Source: Agapetus fuscipes
Taxonomy: Eukaryota > Arthropoda > Insecta > Trichoptera > Glossosomatidae
DNA length: 64,000 nucleotides
Direction of reading: 5' to 3'
Assembly: GCA_951799405.1 (NCBI GenBank)
Contig: OX637353.1
Location: 11,284,001 to 11,348,000 of the forward strand
The position numbers and the translations under genes were made by a program. The notes under the pieces were generated by a model. It saw only the letters and a program-made list of their open reading frames with translations. It did not search any database and was not told where the DNA came from. Numbering within the stretch: the first letter of the stretch is position 1; every line of letters starts with the position of its first letter. This document shows, piece after piece, positions 22,900-35,400 of the stretch.

Positions 22900-25800
22900 A
22901 AATGAAAGAGATGTATGTTCATGTGACTTGATATTTTACAATGATAAAGTTCAGATTTAAGCACCATGACAGAAAATTAAATAACAATAAATTACAACTA
23001 GTAAAAATACAAAATGCATCATGTTATAAGATAGGAAGTAGTGACAACAAAACGTATTCACAATGAGCTTTTGTATGTTTTATCAACAAGATAAAGTAGG
23101 TAGATTGCCTTTGAATAGTTGAATATCTAAGGGATTATTTAATAATGAATTCAGAAAAAAGTTCTTTTATTTTCTCAGCGGGGTCACGATACATGTCTAG
23201 GGTCCTTAGTAACCAATAACAAAATATTAGTTACCCTTTTCCCCAATTACCTGTATGGGCGACATTGTAATATTTTTCCCCGGATTACTTGTGCCGAATT
23301 TATTTTAAGAGCACAAGGAAGCAAAGTATAAAAATGAATCATTTAAGTGATGGGCGGAGAGTTTGTCCGCTCAGTCTTTAATACTGACACTCGCCAACAA
23401 AGGGCACATCATGTCAACTTCACAGCAGCTATCTGTACACTTCTAACCAAAACAAAATAATAATTTACTTTAATAATCATTAGTCTAAGAATGGGTAGCC
23501 ATCAACTATGGGTACAAGACTCCACTAGACAAAAACAGGACGTCTGGAGCATCTCCAACTGTCGTTTCCCGATCATTACTCTCTTTCCTATTGCCCACAG
23601 TTTTCCCTTTGAGGAATATATTACTTTAATCTATAAAAAACGTTTCAAAAGGCATGGCAACAATGTTTACTATTTACAAGTTAATCTAAATGTTGAAGAA
23701 AAGCATCAAGTAGACAATTGTTTTATTGCAATGGCGAGTAGACCATTGGTTGTAGGTGGGCTATGAACAAAGGCTGTTCAACTTAACAGATTTTGTGTCA
23801 TTCAACACCAAAAGTTGAAGTGTGCACATCATATTAAAAAATAAATATCCCATAAAAAGTCGCATAGTGTGTTGGAATCTATGTTAGCTTTCAAACTACA
23901 TATGCTGTGTGGTTTCCTCAGGGATTCCATACACTTCACAATTTGGTAGACGCAACTAGATCATATAAAAATGAGGTAATTTTATACATGTGATTAGTGT
24001 TTTCTTTTTAAACAATCTATCACATGCTAATTAGGTACATATTGTTTGTGAATAAAGGTGTGTAAAGCCCACTAAAGAAGTTGCATAAACTATTGTAAAT
24101 AGCACCTACAACCTATCGATCTTCCTCCCGCTGTTCTTACCAATTTCTTTTGATATAAAATATATAGTGTTACCAGTTATTAGGGTTAAAATGTATTAAG
24201 GATACGTAGTTTGAAGGGGTTTTTTTTAATATAAAAAGGAATTCAAAGACAATACATCCATGAAACATTGGCTTTTCGTCTTTTATTTGAACCTGTCTTA
24301 TTGCTGTTTTAAATGTTATTATAATGGATTAAAATTGCCAAAAAGGAAGTCTTCAAAATTCATGTAAGATGATGAAAAAAAGGTTTATTTTTTCAATAGA
24401 ATGTACATGATGAAACCTTTACACAAACTAATCATGTAATTGCATAAACCATTTGGATATCAAGCCTTGCAAAGCAAATCACATCTTCGCAATTTGTTTG
24501 TCGAAGAGCCTCTTTTTGCTGGTTTAATGCAAACGGAAAGACATTCATTTGGCAGGAGTTGAAAGTGCCAATTTTTATTTATTTCTGTTCTTATGGAATC
24601 ATTGATCTCCAAAATTTTTGTAATTTTTATACAAATAGATTCCAGTGGCATCCTCTGAAAAAAATATTAATCCTGCTTAACCATTTAAAAAAACTTATTA
24701 TAATACACATAGCTACCAAATATAATAAAACAAAAATGTGGTCAGACATATGGATGTTTATTGTGAATTTATAAAATATATAATTATGTACTTTCAATAA
24801 AAAATACAGATGGTAGGATATTTTTGCAGTTGATAATATAACTTTACATTTTTGTTTTTATTTCTGGGAGATTTTCAATATTGGTAACCTAAATAATTTA
24901 AGTTATACAGTGGAGTTGGTATTAATAATAAGGCATGTACATATTGCTTTACAATACCAATATCTCTTTATTGAATACAACAGTAAAACGACAATCGTAA
25001 TGAATGTGAATGATATTTGAGCGGGGGCATTGCTGTCATATTTTCTTTCACAAAATACTCCTTTATTTACAACACAACCTCTTGACTATCATTTCTTACA
25101 ACATTTCAGCGTCTCAATTGAACTGTTTCATCAATATGTAAAACAAGAATCAGGAGAAAAACCACAGCTAACTGTCAAACTGATGTTTCACAAGTTGGTG
25201 CTCGTTGTTCAGTTTTTAAGTACATTCATTACGGTCTGTGCACCACAGGAGTTGCCTATATATTTTCTGGTATAGGATAATCCGCAGAGCCGCTACTGAG
25301 ATCACAATATTAACTCATCAGAATACCAACACGAGTTGGGTTGAACAATACATTAAAAATTGCACAAATTCATAACAAAAAATAAATGAGTGATCTCCAA
25401 TTGAAAAATAACACTACAACTTATTATTTACACAACAGAATGTGAAAACAAGTGAACCATTTTTGATAATTTCTAAGAGAAAACTTACACGAGTAATTTT
25501 TATAATACTAACAATACACAGAGATTGAGAAAATCTAAAATTATGGCTCCTGACTTGAGATTAATGATTATAAACCAATACTCATAACAGCTAGCTCGCG
25601 ATGCTGTGCTCAGCAAGGCGACAAGTTCCTTTGCTTCATGGATATGTAAATAATGAGAGAATTATTGCATCACTTGCGATCATCACATGGCAAATCACTG
25701 AGAGCCCTTCACACTAAAGCACTTGGGCGTCGGAGATAACCCTACAAATTATTGAGATCGGAAACAAATCGTCGTCACCTAATGATCGTCTTTATATTAG

Positions 25801-26434
25801 GATTGCATAGGGTTAGGAAATATTTCATACTTTAACTCTATCCTAATATGAACACCTAAGTTTATAATATTGTTACCAGTAGATATTAGCGGGTATTCAA
25901 AAAAATACACATCAGTATGTACATATTCCCATTTCCAATCGACAAAGACACTTGGACACTTATAGCAGTATGAGTTTGTTTGGGATTTAGTTTGGTTGGG
26001 TCACCGCGCGACCCGGCAATCACAAGAACCACTTAAACATCACTATTTGTACCAATAATGGGTGACAAGTCACCTTCCCCCCTTCGCCGAGTCTTCAGGG
26101 AACATCTCCAATGGCGGAAAACACCAAAATACCACCACATCAACAATGTTAACGATACTTAACGAGTTCGGCTTTGATAATGTCATCAATGAGTTCAACA
26201 CAACAATAGTCAAATCACTTCCTATAAATAGTTCCACACAACAATCTGCAACAGTCCAACAGAGTTTATGTAATAATGAACAGGTACACGATGATTTGCT
26301 AAATCCACCACTAGTCAGAGAATGTGCTGAGAGTCCTAATGGAGATTAAAAGTATTTTGGAATTTCCCACTCGGGAGTCGCGATCCAAAGGATGCTCCGT
26401 GTGAAGATGGAAGGAGGCGCAGACAACACGCTGC
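22900..26434. other. Gene-poor AT-rich stretch, probable Dsp1 3' UTR and downstream DNA
   Basis: No convincing coding sequence or recognised repeat. It begins right after the Dsp1 stop on the minus strand and is unusually free of the SINEs and R250 repeats common elsewhere, which fits a long 3' UTR under some constraint. Short open frames here (for example 26062-26349 and 25030-25275) show no family resemblance. Confidence 0.4.
24967..24972 (-). promoter_or_regulatory. Dsp1: Candidate polyadenylation signal for Dsp1
   Basis: AATAAA on the minus strand about 1.46 kb downstream of the Dsp1 stop. Another candidate lies at 21968-21973. Neither can be proven without transcripts. Confidence 0.25.
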
Positions 26435-29400
26435 TTACTCAAACTCATCTTCCTCGGCCTCTTCTTCTTCTTCCTCTTCGGGGACTGGCTCCACAGGCTT
26501 GGGCTTCTTCTTGTAGGCTGTCATTTCCTGAAAACATCACACATCACTTTACTAATGATGAATATTCCGGAATGGACTCGCCACAAATTCCATAGACAAC
26601 AAAATTGTGACATCTCACAACCAGGTTGCTGGGAAAGAGACAAAAAAATATTGTATAAAAAATAGCAAGAATACAATTGCCCATAACCAATTCATTGATA
26701 AAAGGCATCCATAACATCGATCCAGTAAAAAATCTCTCAACAATATTTCTCATTCCAGGAACGGTAACTGAATTGAATAGCTGTGTTAATTTTTTGTTCT
26801 GATTCACAAAGATACCCGAGGTACCTACACAGTAATATTTTTTCTTTTAAACATCAAACTGTCATGATGGCCTCTGCCATCTCCCCCATCTAATCCTTCT
26901 GCATCTCCATGTAGGTTTAACATCACCGACAATATTTTTTGCCCTCATCCCTTATGATCATTGACTTGTGATATCTGTGGACTAGACATTATTTTAATAA
27001 AAAAAATAGACATTAATAATATATGTTTCAACCTTCTTACGAAAATGATCATTAGTAAGAAAGAGAACAAAGAACTTCACAGTTGCATTTCCATGTGTAC
27101 AAAAAAAACTTGGGCGAATGTAAAAATGTTTCTAGGAAGGTGGCAGCATTGCCGCGAGCGTACTATGCCCGGAGCAGTCTAAACATAGACGCATGCAGTA
27201 TAAATCTTGCGATCGATAAAATTGACAAATTTTAAAGGAAAAATGCTTTATTTTAAAACATTATGGCATGTGTTGTAATTGGGTGTCAAAACAAAATGGA
27301 GAAAGCAAGAAGAACTGCAATGTTTGACAGGACTGAGACAAGAGTGGTAGATAGTATGTATCAATGCAGGAAGTTAGTTTCTGCTCCTCTATGTTATTAT
27401 TATTATTAATACAAAATTTATATAGCGCCTTTATGACAGTGTGTCACTGCAAAGCAATTGTCCATATGATTGGACGAAGAGGTGAGTCTTGAGACTTCTT
27501 TTAAACATCCCAGTCATCATCGCCATCCCATTAAACGTCTCTCCAAATCCAGTTCCCTCAGTGAGGCGGGAATAGCATTCCAAGTCATTGGAGCGGCCGC
27601 CTTGAATGCCCTGTCTCCAAATTATCACTCAATGGTTATGATTATAGTTGAGTGCTTACCCTGTCGTAGCGAGCCTTGTCCTTCTCCGACATGGCCTCAT
27701 ACTTGGACTTCATCTCCGGATCACAGTCGGCCCAGCGCCTGCCCAGCTCCTTGGCGATGTCTCCGACTCCGTACTCGGGGTTGATGGCCTTCACCTTGGA
27801 GCGCTCATCGTTGCAGAACCAGAAGAACGCAGAACTGCAATCAACAAGTCATTGTTCAGTTATATTCATACGTAAGTGTATAAAGATTTTTTTAATCAAA
27901 ACCTAATAAAAGAAAATACGAGAATAAAAGGACAAAAAGCATGATGAGATGGTTCGGACATCTTGAAAGAATGGATGATGAACGACTGACGAAGAAAGTG
28001 TTCAGAGGAAAGCGTGGAAGGGGAAGACTGAGGAACACAAACAATAATTATAAATAAATAAATTATTACAAAAAAATATTTAATTTTCAAAAACTCTCTT
28101 TGTTGAGATGAAAAACTAATCTTCTTTTAACAAAGCTCCATCCAGCTTTACAGTAATTGGGTCATACATGAGATTTTTTTCTAGCTATGACTAACAATGT
28201 ATTTGTACTTGTATCCAGCCGCCATTCCACCAGAGATGGCCAGTACCTCCACAGATCTGTCTCCACTGTCCTTGCACACTTCCTCCATTTTCCTCTTTTT
28301 CTCACTCTGTTCCAGTGCAGGTGTAATTAACACCAAAACTGTGTTCACCAAAAAAAAAAGATATTGTGTAATTGTGTTTGGACATGACCACAACTCACAT
28401 GGATCTCTTGGGCGCATTGGGGTCCTTGATCTGTTTCCTCTTGCGCCCCCGCCCCACCTTCTCCCCCTTGGGCGGCACGTAGCTCTGCATCTCAAGGTCG
28501 TACCGCTTCTTGTCGCGTTCGGCCATCTCGTGGAAGCGCTGCTTCTCCTTGTCCAACATCGTCTGAAAATAAAGAGCGTGCCGCAACCGAGATAATAGTA
28601 AACTGCCACGGTGGATACAACAAACTGCTTACAAAAATATCCCCAACAACGGCTTAATTTACATGGTGCATTAGGGCATTTTCTGGGAAAAATACTGTTG
28701 CGAACTTGAAATACGTATGTGCGCTTATACACGCATACATCGTATGACGGACTATGAAATCAAAGTGACTACGCACACCTATACATGTAAGACAGAACCG
28801 TCTGGAAGTGGTAGTGATTGTGTGTGTACATAATGTTCTGGTGGTAGAATGATCTAGTGGATGGGAGAAATACCCCTCTGGTTCCCTATATAAGAGATCA
28901 AAATGGTACGGACAGTACAGTCGCAGAGAGCAATTTGCTGAGTAACACTAATAAACAGTAAAATTAAAAATAAATAATTGTAAAAGTGAAAATATAAAAC
29001 AGTGTTTGATTTCAATCCTTAAACTCAATAAATTACTAATAAACAGTGATTGCCAATTTGTGAAATAAATTGTAAAAAATAAATGATGTAAAAATAAATT
29101 ATGGATTCTTAATTAAAAAAGAGAATCCAGCAAAAACTCAACAACACATTTGTTGATAGGTCCTGTACAAATACTTAAAATTCAACAAATTACTCTCTCA
29201 CAGCACCAGTTACTTACGGGAATGCAAAAAAGTAAAAATCACACCTCACGCAGAGGTGCGTCTGGTCGCTCACATATCTCAGAGCAAACTGGTAACCAAG
29301 TACAATGGAGGGGCAGACCCCCGCTACTTATATTTCTCACAGGGTTTTACCGCGCTGTCAGGGATAGTCACTTCACAACAAAATCATGAACATTACTCTC

Positions 29401-32400
29401 GTAATGGACTATGAACAAACGGAATGAAGAACTTTCATAGGAGAGAGCATAGAGCAGTTACGTTTACAGCCAGAAGGTTAAGCGTTTTAAAAATTATTTC
29501 CATTGTCGGTGTTCATTTCAAACCCAAAAATAACAGAACCACCAAGTTTGAGAAGGGGCCGTCCATAAATTACGTCATCGATTTTGGCCGATTTTCGACC
29601 CCCCCCCCCCTACAATCATCCTATAGTCATTATCTAATGACCCCCCCCCCCTCTTGCTGTAATAATGGATGAGCTTAATAATTAATAATGTTATATTACT
29701 TGCATAACTATTTTGGATATTGTGTAAAAATTGGTATTTACAAGAACGACGTCACTTCTGGGACTCGTACATCATTTACCATCATTCGCAGACCAGACCC
29801 CCCCCCCCTAAATGCGAATGACGTAATATATGGACAGCCCCGAAGCTACTCTCTAGAGAACATTTCAGTTGAGATGTTGTGACTCCTTGAGGGACAAATT
29901 GGAAAATTGTATTTAGTTTTGTTGTTGCTAAAATGCCAAGAATTATTTTTGAACTAATGGTAGGTATATACAGATGCATTTTGTTTAATACAGGGGTAAA
30001 TAAATATCCCACAATACGGGAAAAGATAAAAGTCATGCTCTAATTCAGAAATGGTACCAACCTTCCACCTCTCGGCGCACTTCTTGGAAAAGGCAGCAAA
30101 TATGACGTTCTCCTCAGGATGCTTCTTTTTATGCTCCTCACGGCATGTCTGCACAAAGAAGGCGTAAGCCGTCATGCGCCCCCGCGGCTTGTTATCTGGT
30201 CTCCCGCGTGGCATCCTGCCTTTCTGCTGCGCTCCCTGCAGCCCCTGAACCAGCTGGTGCTGCTGTTGCTGCTGTTGCTGGTGCAGCTGCTGCTGCTGTG
30301 ACTGGAGCTGCTGGTGCTGTGACTGGAGCTGCTGGTGCTGCGCTGACTGCAGCTGTTGCTGTGCCGACTGCAGTTGTTGCAGCGCTTGCTGTGTCTGCTG
30401 CAGCTGCTGCTGCTGACTCTGTTGTGATTGTGACTGTTGTGAGTTTTGAGAGGAGTGCTGATTCTGGTGCTGTAACAAAGAAATAAAAACAGTTGTTTAC
30501 AAGTTATATTTGGCCTTTGTACCCTTGCTCCTTTTACATCTAAAAACATTACAAATTAAAAGTCAACACACTTTTGTCATATACCTAGAGATAGGAAATG
30601 GTTAGCAGTAAAAAATTCTTGGCAGAAACACATTTATTCACAGTGTAAAGATTACAAACAATAAAACATGGCAGTGCCTGAACAACTGACTGGGCAGTCA
30701 AATAAATACAAGGTTATTTATGTCTTGAATCAATTAAAAAAGTAATACTTGCATCATAAGCTCACAAAAGTACTTTTTTGCACTGCATTCCCTCTCACAA
30801 ATTTAAAAACTGTCATGTCAAAACTCACAATGCCAGTTCTCTAGTACATATGAATCATTCATGAAGATAATTGTTCAATAAGATATCACTAATATGATGT
30901 AAAAAGTATATAATGTGGTATGCACTTTACAACAATATTTATCAGTAGTGATATTATGTTGAATAGAAGCATAACAAAAACAAACATTTCTGAAGAGTCA
31001 TAATCTTTTACTACTGAGCTTCATTGTAAGCTGTTTCATTCATGAGCTGACAATCATACTGGCCATTATTACATAGTGAACCCATAATAACCAGTCACTA
31101 GTGTGGTGTTAAAGGTGACTGTAATGAGGCTCACTTTTCATTCATTTCTGAATGAATTATGAAAAGGAACAGTTCACAGCTATGTGGCAAAATGTAAAAC
31201 ATGAAATTCAACAATTGTGGTTGATCACTGTCACACAAAAACCACAATATCATAGTGTCACTTATCCGAACCATTATACAAATCAAGAAACATAATTTTT
31301 ATAAGTAACAGGCTTCTATTGTAACATACCATTACGAATTTGCAATTTATATTTTTTTTTCCTCGGAATTACAAAATATTTTTTTAGGGTTTATTGAATT
31401 TGAAAGTTGACTGTTGAAATTCCTCGACATATGGGTTGGTATGAAGCTGACCATCTATAATCTATAATCTATCTATAATCTAAGTTGCAAGGATATATTC
31501 ATTCAAAGCTCTCAGATGTATGCCCACAAACCAACAAGTGTAGTTCGCGCTTACAAATGCTGAATGTGTACTTACAAATAAAATCCAAACCTCAAATGAA
31601 CATAAGCCCCACAACTTTTGCCGACCTTCCCTGAAACAGGGGTGACATTGGCAAAGTGAACCATTTTTTACAGTATGGGTGGTCAGCCTCATACCAACCT
31701 ATAAGTCAAGGAATATGAATAATCCATACTGTAAAAAATGGTTCACTTTTCCAATGCCACTCCTGTTTGAAAGAAACATGCTTTTAATATGAATTTTACA
31801 GTGAATATATCTTTTCAACTTACATTCCAGATGATAGATAAGAAGATAGTTTTATACATTTCCCTCCCTATTTATTCAGTCTTGCATGTACCAGATATCT
31901 TAATGTGATGATAAAATTATCGAAAATTTAACCATCAGATATCCATTCTAAATCTGCGATATTTGCTTCATGTAGGTACCCTTTGAGATAACCTTGGTTT
32001 GAAAGTGAAATTTGCAGCAAATCTGGATACAAATGAACCGACAGATCCTTAGTGTTAATGATTCACACGTAAATGGGAGGTTGTAGGTTCGAATCCCAGC
32101 GGAGCGCAAAAAAAATACCATTTATATTTTCAAATTTGCTCTTCACTGGGTTGAAAAATTCATAAACCTTTAACAATGACCGGTCACCAAAGGTCCACCC
32201 AGCCTTACAGCAACTGGGTCTTGCTTGAATATTGGCGTTTTGTAGCGACGACCACGCTCGTACACCTCTTCGGCACTACAACAAGTGTCATAGACCCCTA
32301 GTCTCTAAAATCTAGGGAGTCTCCCGCACAGGATTTCTTAAAAAAAGACCGGTCACTAAATGTTCATCCAACCTTACAGTAAATGAGTTTTGCTTAAGAA

Positions 32401-35400
32401 TTGGCGTTTTCTATACAGACGACCAAGCTCGCAGGTGGCTCTTGGGGTGTGATTCACACAAAAACAGCGCTCACCAAATAAATCATCCCAATGTTACCTA
32501 CTATTTACTATTGTCACATATCAACCTAAAGCATCAAAATCTATGGGCAAAATATAAATGGTTTTTTTCGTGCAGCTTTTGAGATTTTGTTGCTTGGTGT
32601 GCTATGAGGCCTTTCAAGCGGGTTCAAGGAAGACCGGTAAGCTATGGGTGGTAAACGGGCAGGAGGGGCGGAGGGGACCCCCCCAAAGCGAGGCGCGGTG
32701 AAAGCCCTACGTCCTATAGCTTACCTATACATAATTATGAATACATCATCAAAGGCGGCAATCTCGGATTTAATGCAAAATTAAATAAATATATGGCAAC
32801 ACTGGAAATGAATTCCTCTACATTTCTGTGTATTAATCTGATTAAAAAATATATCCTACGTTGACGTGTTTGATTTTAAACGACTCAAATATAAATATAT
32901 ACTTGGAAGCTTGAAAGTGTAACCAATTGTTTTTAGTTGTAATCGATCAAAAATCAAAATAAATGCGTAGGTAAACTTCGGACTATGGTAGTTTAAAAAT
33001 GTAGATATATAAAAAAAATAATTAAACAATAAAAAATAAACATCTTCATAAACAGACTTTAAAACTTCCACCTTATTCATTAGATTGGTTAAACCTTAAA
33101 AATGACTAAGCTAGTTTAGAAATTTAAACCTTTAAAATCAGAGATTCAGTTCAACTCGCAATATATAGAAATCGAAAGGGGCCGTCCATAAATTACGTCA
33201 TCGATTTTGGCCGATTTTCGACCCCCCCCCCTTACAATCATCCTATCGTCATTATCTAATGACCTCCCCTCCCCTCTTGCTATTATAATGGATGAGCTTA
33301 ATAATTAATAATGTTATATTACTTGCATACTATTTTCTATATTTTGTAGAAATTGGTATTTACAAGAACGATGTCACTTTTGATACTCGTACATCATTTG
33401 CCATCATCGGCAGACCAGACCCCCCCCCCCCCCTAAATGCGAATGACGTAATATATGGACAGCCCCAAAGTAAAAACAGCATTTTTGTAATATTTAATTG
33501 ATATTAATTTCACAAAGGTATCATGGTTGTGGGTATGCATGTAATATTATTAATCAAATGGGTTACTAGTTTAAAAAAAAAAACCTTAAAAAAATAGTTG
33601 GTGTGCTCATAAACGTGTCGGTTCCACAACGCTGACCAACGTAAGTGAAGTATGACATTTTACGTCCTAACTAAACCTTTACCAAAAATCTACAAATGAA
33701 ACTAAAACAGAGCCTCTAGTGAGCTTTTTAGTTTTGATATATTTTCGGTAAAACGGTATGGCTATTAGTAGAAACGTAAAATTTTAAGCTTACGAGTTGT
33801 ACAGGGAAGTGGTAGTACCTACATTTGGAAACCGAACTAAAAGTGGTTGCAACACAAAGGCGAGGGTCTTAATAATTCCAAAAGTACCAGTATATCAGCC
33901 ATGATAACCTATAATCTAAGTTGCAGAGATATTCAAGGTTCAAAATCCAAGCACATACACCTCTTGAGCAGATTATGCAGAATGTTTACAACAAAGGAAC
34001 ACAAGCTCTGAAACTCTTGCCGCCTTTTCGTGAAACGGGTGGCATTGGCTTTTATCAACCTATTATTCGAGGAATAAAAAAAAATTAAAACCAAGAAAAA
34101 TCTGGTTCAAATTACACATGGAACTTCAGTTTATACCTAAGCTTGACCATAAATTTAGTGAGAAGTATTTATAATTTTGTATCACACATTTTCATTTAAA
34201 AATTTGAACACATTATCGCATACTATCTAGTAAAGTATGTAAAAACGAGTGTTAAAATTTCCTATAATAATAAAAATGAAATGCTGAAAAATGAACGTTG
34301 TTTTTGTATGAGAAATGTTATATGAATCGATAATTCTTTTTACAAATTAAAAAAAAAGTATCTCTATCAAAATTAATTAATTGCAATTTGCAAATATTAG
34401 ATTAGATTAGATTAGCAATTTGAACAGGGCAACGGCTGACGGGTCAGTTTGAATTATAACAAAAAAAAACTTGAGTATTCTTGAAGTATTAAAGTGGTTT
34501 TGGACAATTCATTTTTCATTCATTAGGATCTGCCATTCAAATCGATATGTCTTAAAATGAAATGCAAAGAAAAGGGCACAAATTAAATGAATTCTCAATT
34601 AAAATAAAATATAAAAAACCCAAAAGGGAACCGTTTGATATCACCTTCACGTTCGCATGGAATATAACGTTTTAGTTTTCTTCTGATTACATGCTGGGGT
34701 GTTCCAAATTTAAATATGTCATAAATCACCAAGAAATAAACATGGCGGTATAAAATTTAAATCCTGAATCCGCCTATAATCCACAGCCTTGGAGGCAAGG
34801 TCATGCCTTGGTAAAATAAAATATTGCTAAAGAAGTTTCAACATAATATATTTTGTAGTACCTTATTGTTGTTTAAGATACATAATTATAACAAAGAGTT
34901 GAAAAGTTTACGGTGTACACAATATATCGATGTTAAACTTTCATAAATTAATAATTCATTGTTTGTTTTATTAATGAGAATAATTGGATTCCTATTTGTA
35001 TATCATTCACACAGAATCACATTATATTTCCAACCCTATTTATTCCTTGAGTTAATAGGTTGGTATGAGGCTGATCACACACTGCAACAAATGATTTACT
35101 TTGCCAATGCCCCTCCTGTTCAGCGGGGAACTTCGGCAAACGTTGCAGGGCTTATGTTTATTTGAGTTTGAGATTTTAATTTGTGAGTACACATGAAGCA
35201 TTTGTAAGCGCGAACTTAAACGTGTATGTTTGTCGGCATGTATTTAATATGAATTTCAAATGTTAATACATCTTTGCAACTTCGATTATAGATTATTCTA
35301 AGAAATCAAAATAAATAAAAAACATAAAAGAAAATCGCATGTCATAATTAGTTGGGTTTCATATAAAAAGGTGTTCTAATCGATCATATAGTTATTTCTA

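Noticed and set aside
26062..26349. 95-codon plus-strand frame just beyond the Dsp1 stop
   Set aside because: Begins with GTG, has no known relatives by eye, and lies antisense to the presumed Dsp1 3' UTR.
30145..30486. Ala/Val-rich plus-strand open frame
   Set aside because: Antisense reading of the CAG/CAA codons of Dsp1.
31480..31692. Small open frames of 60-75 codons beginning [13 protein letters not shown] inside R250 copies
   Set aside because: They recur with frame changes and stops in all R250 copies and follow the repeat, not a protein; no family resemblance.
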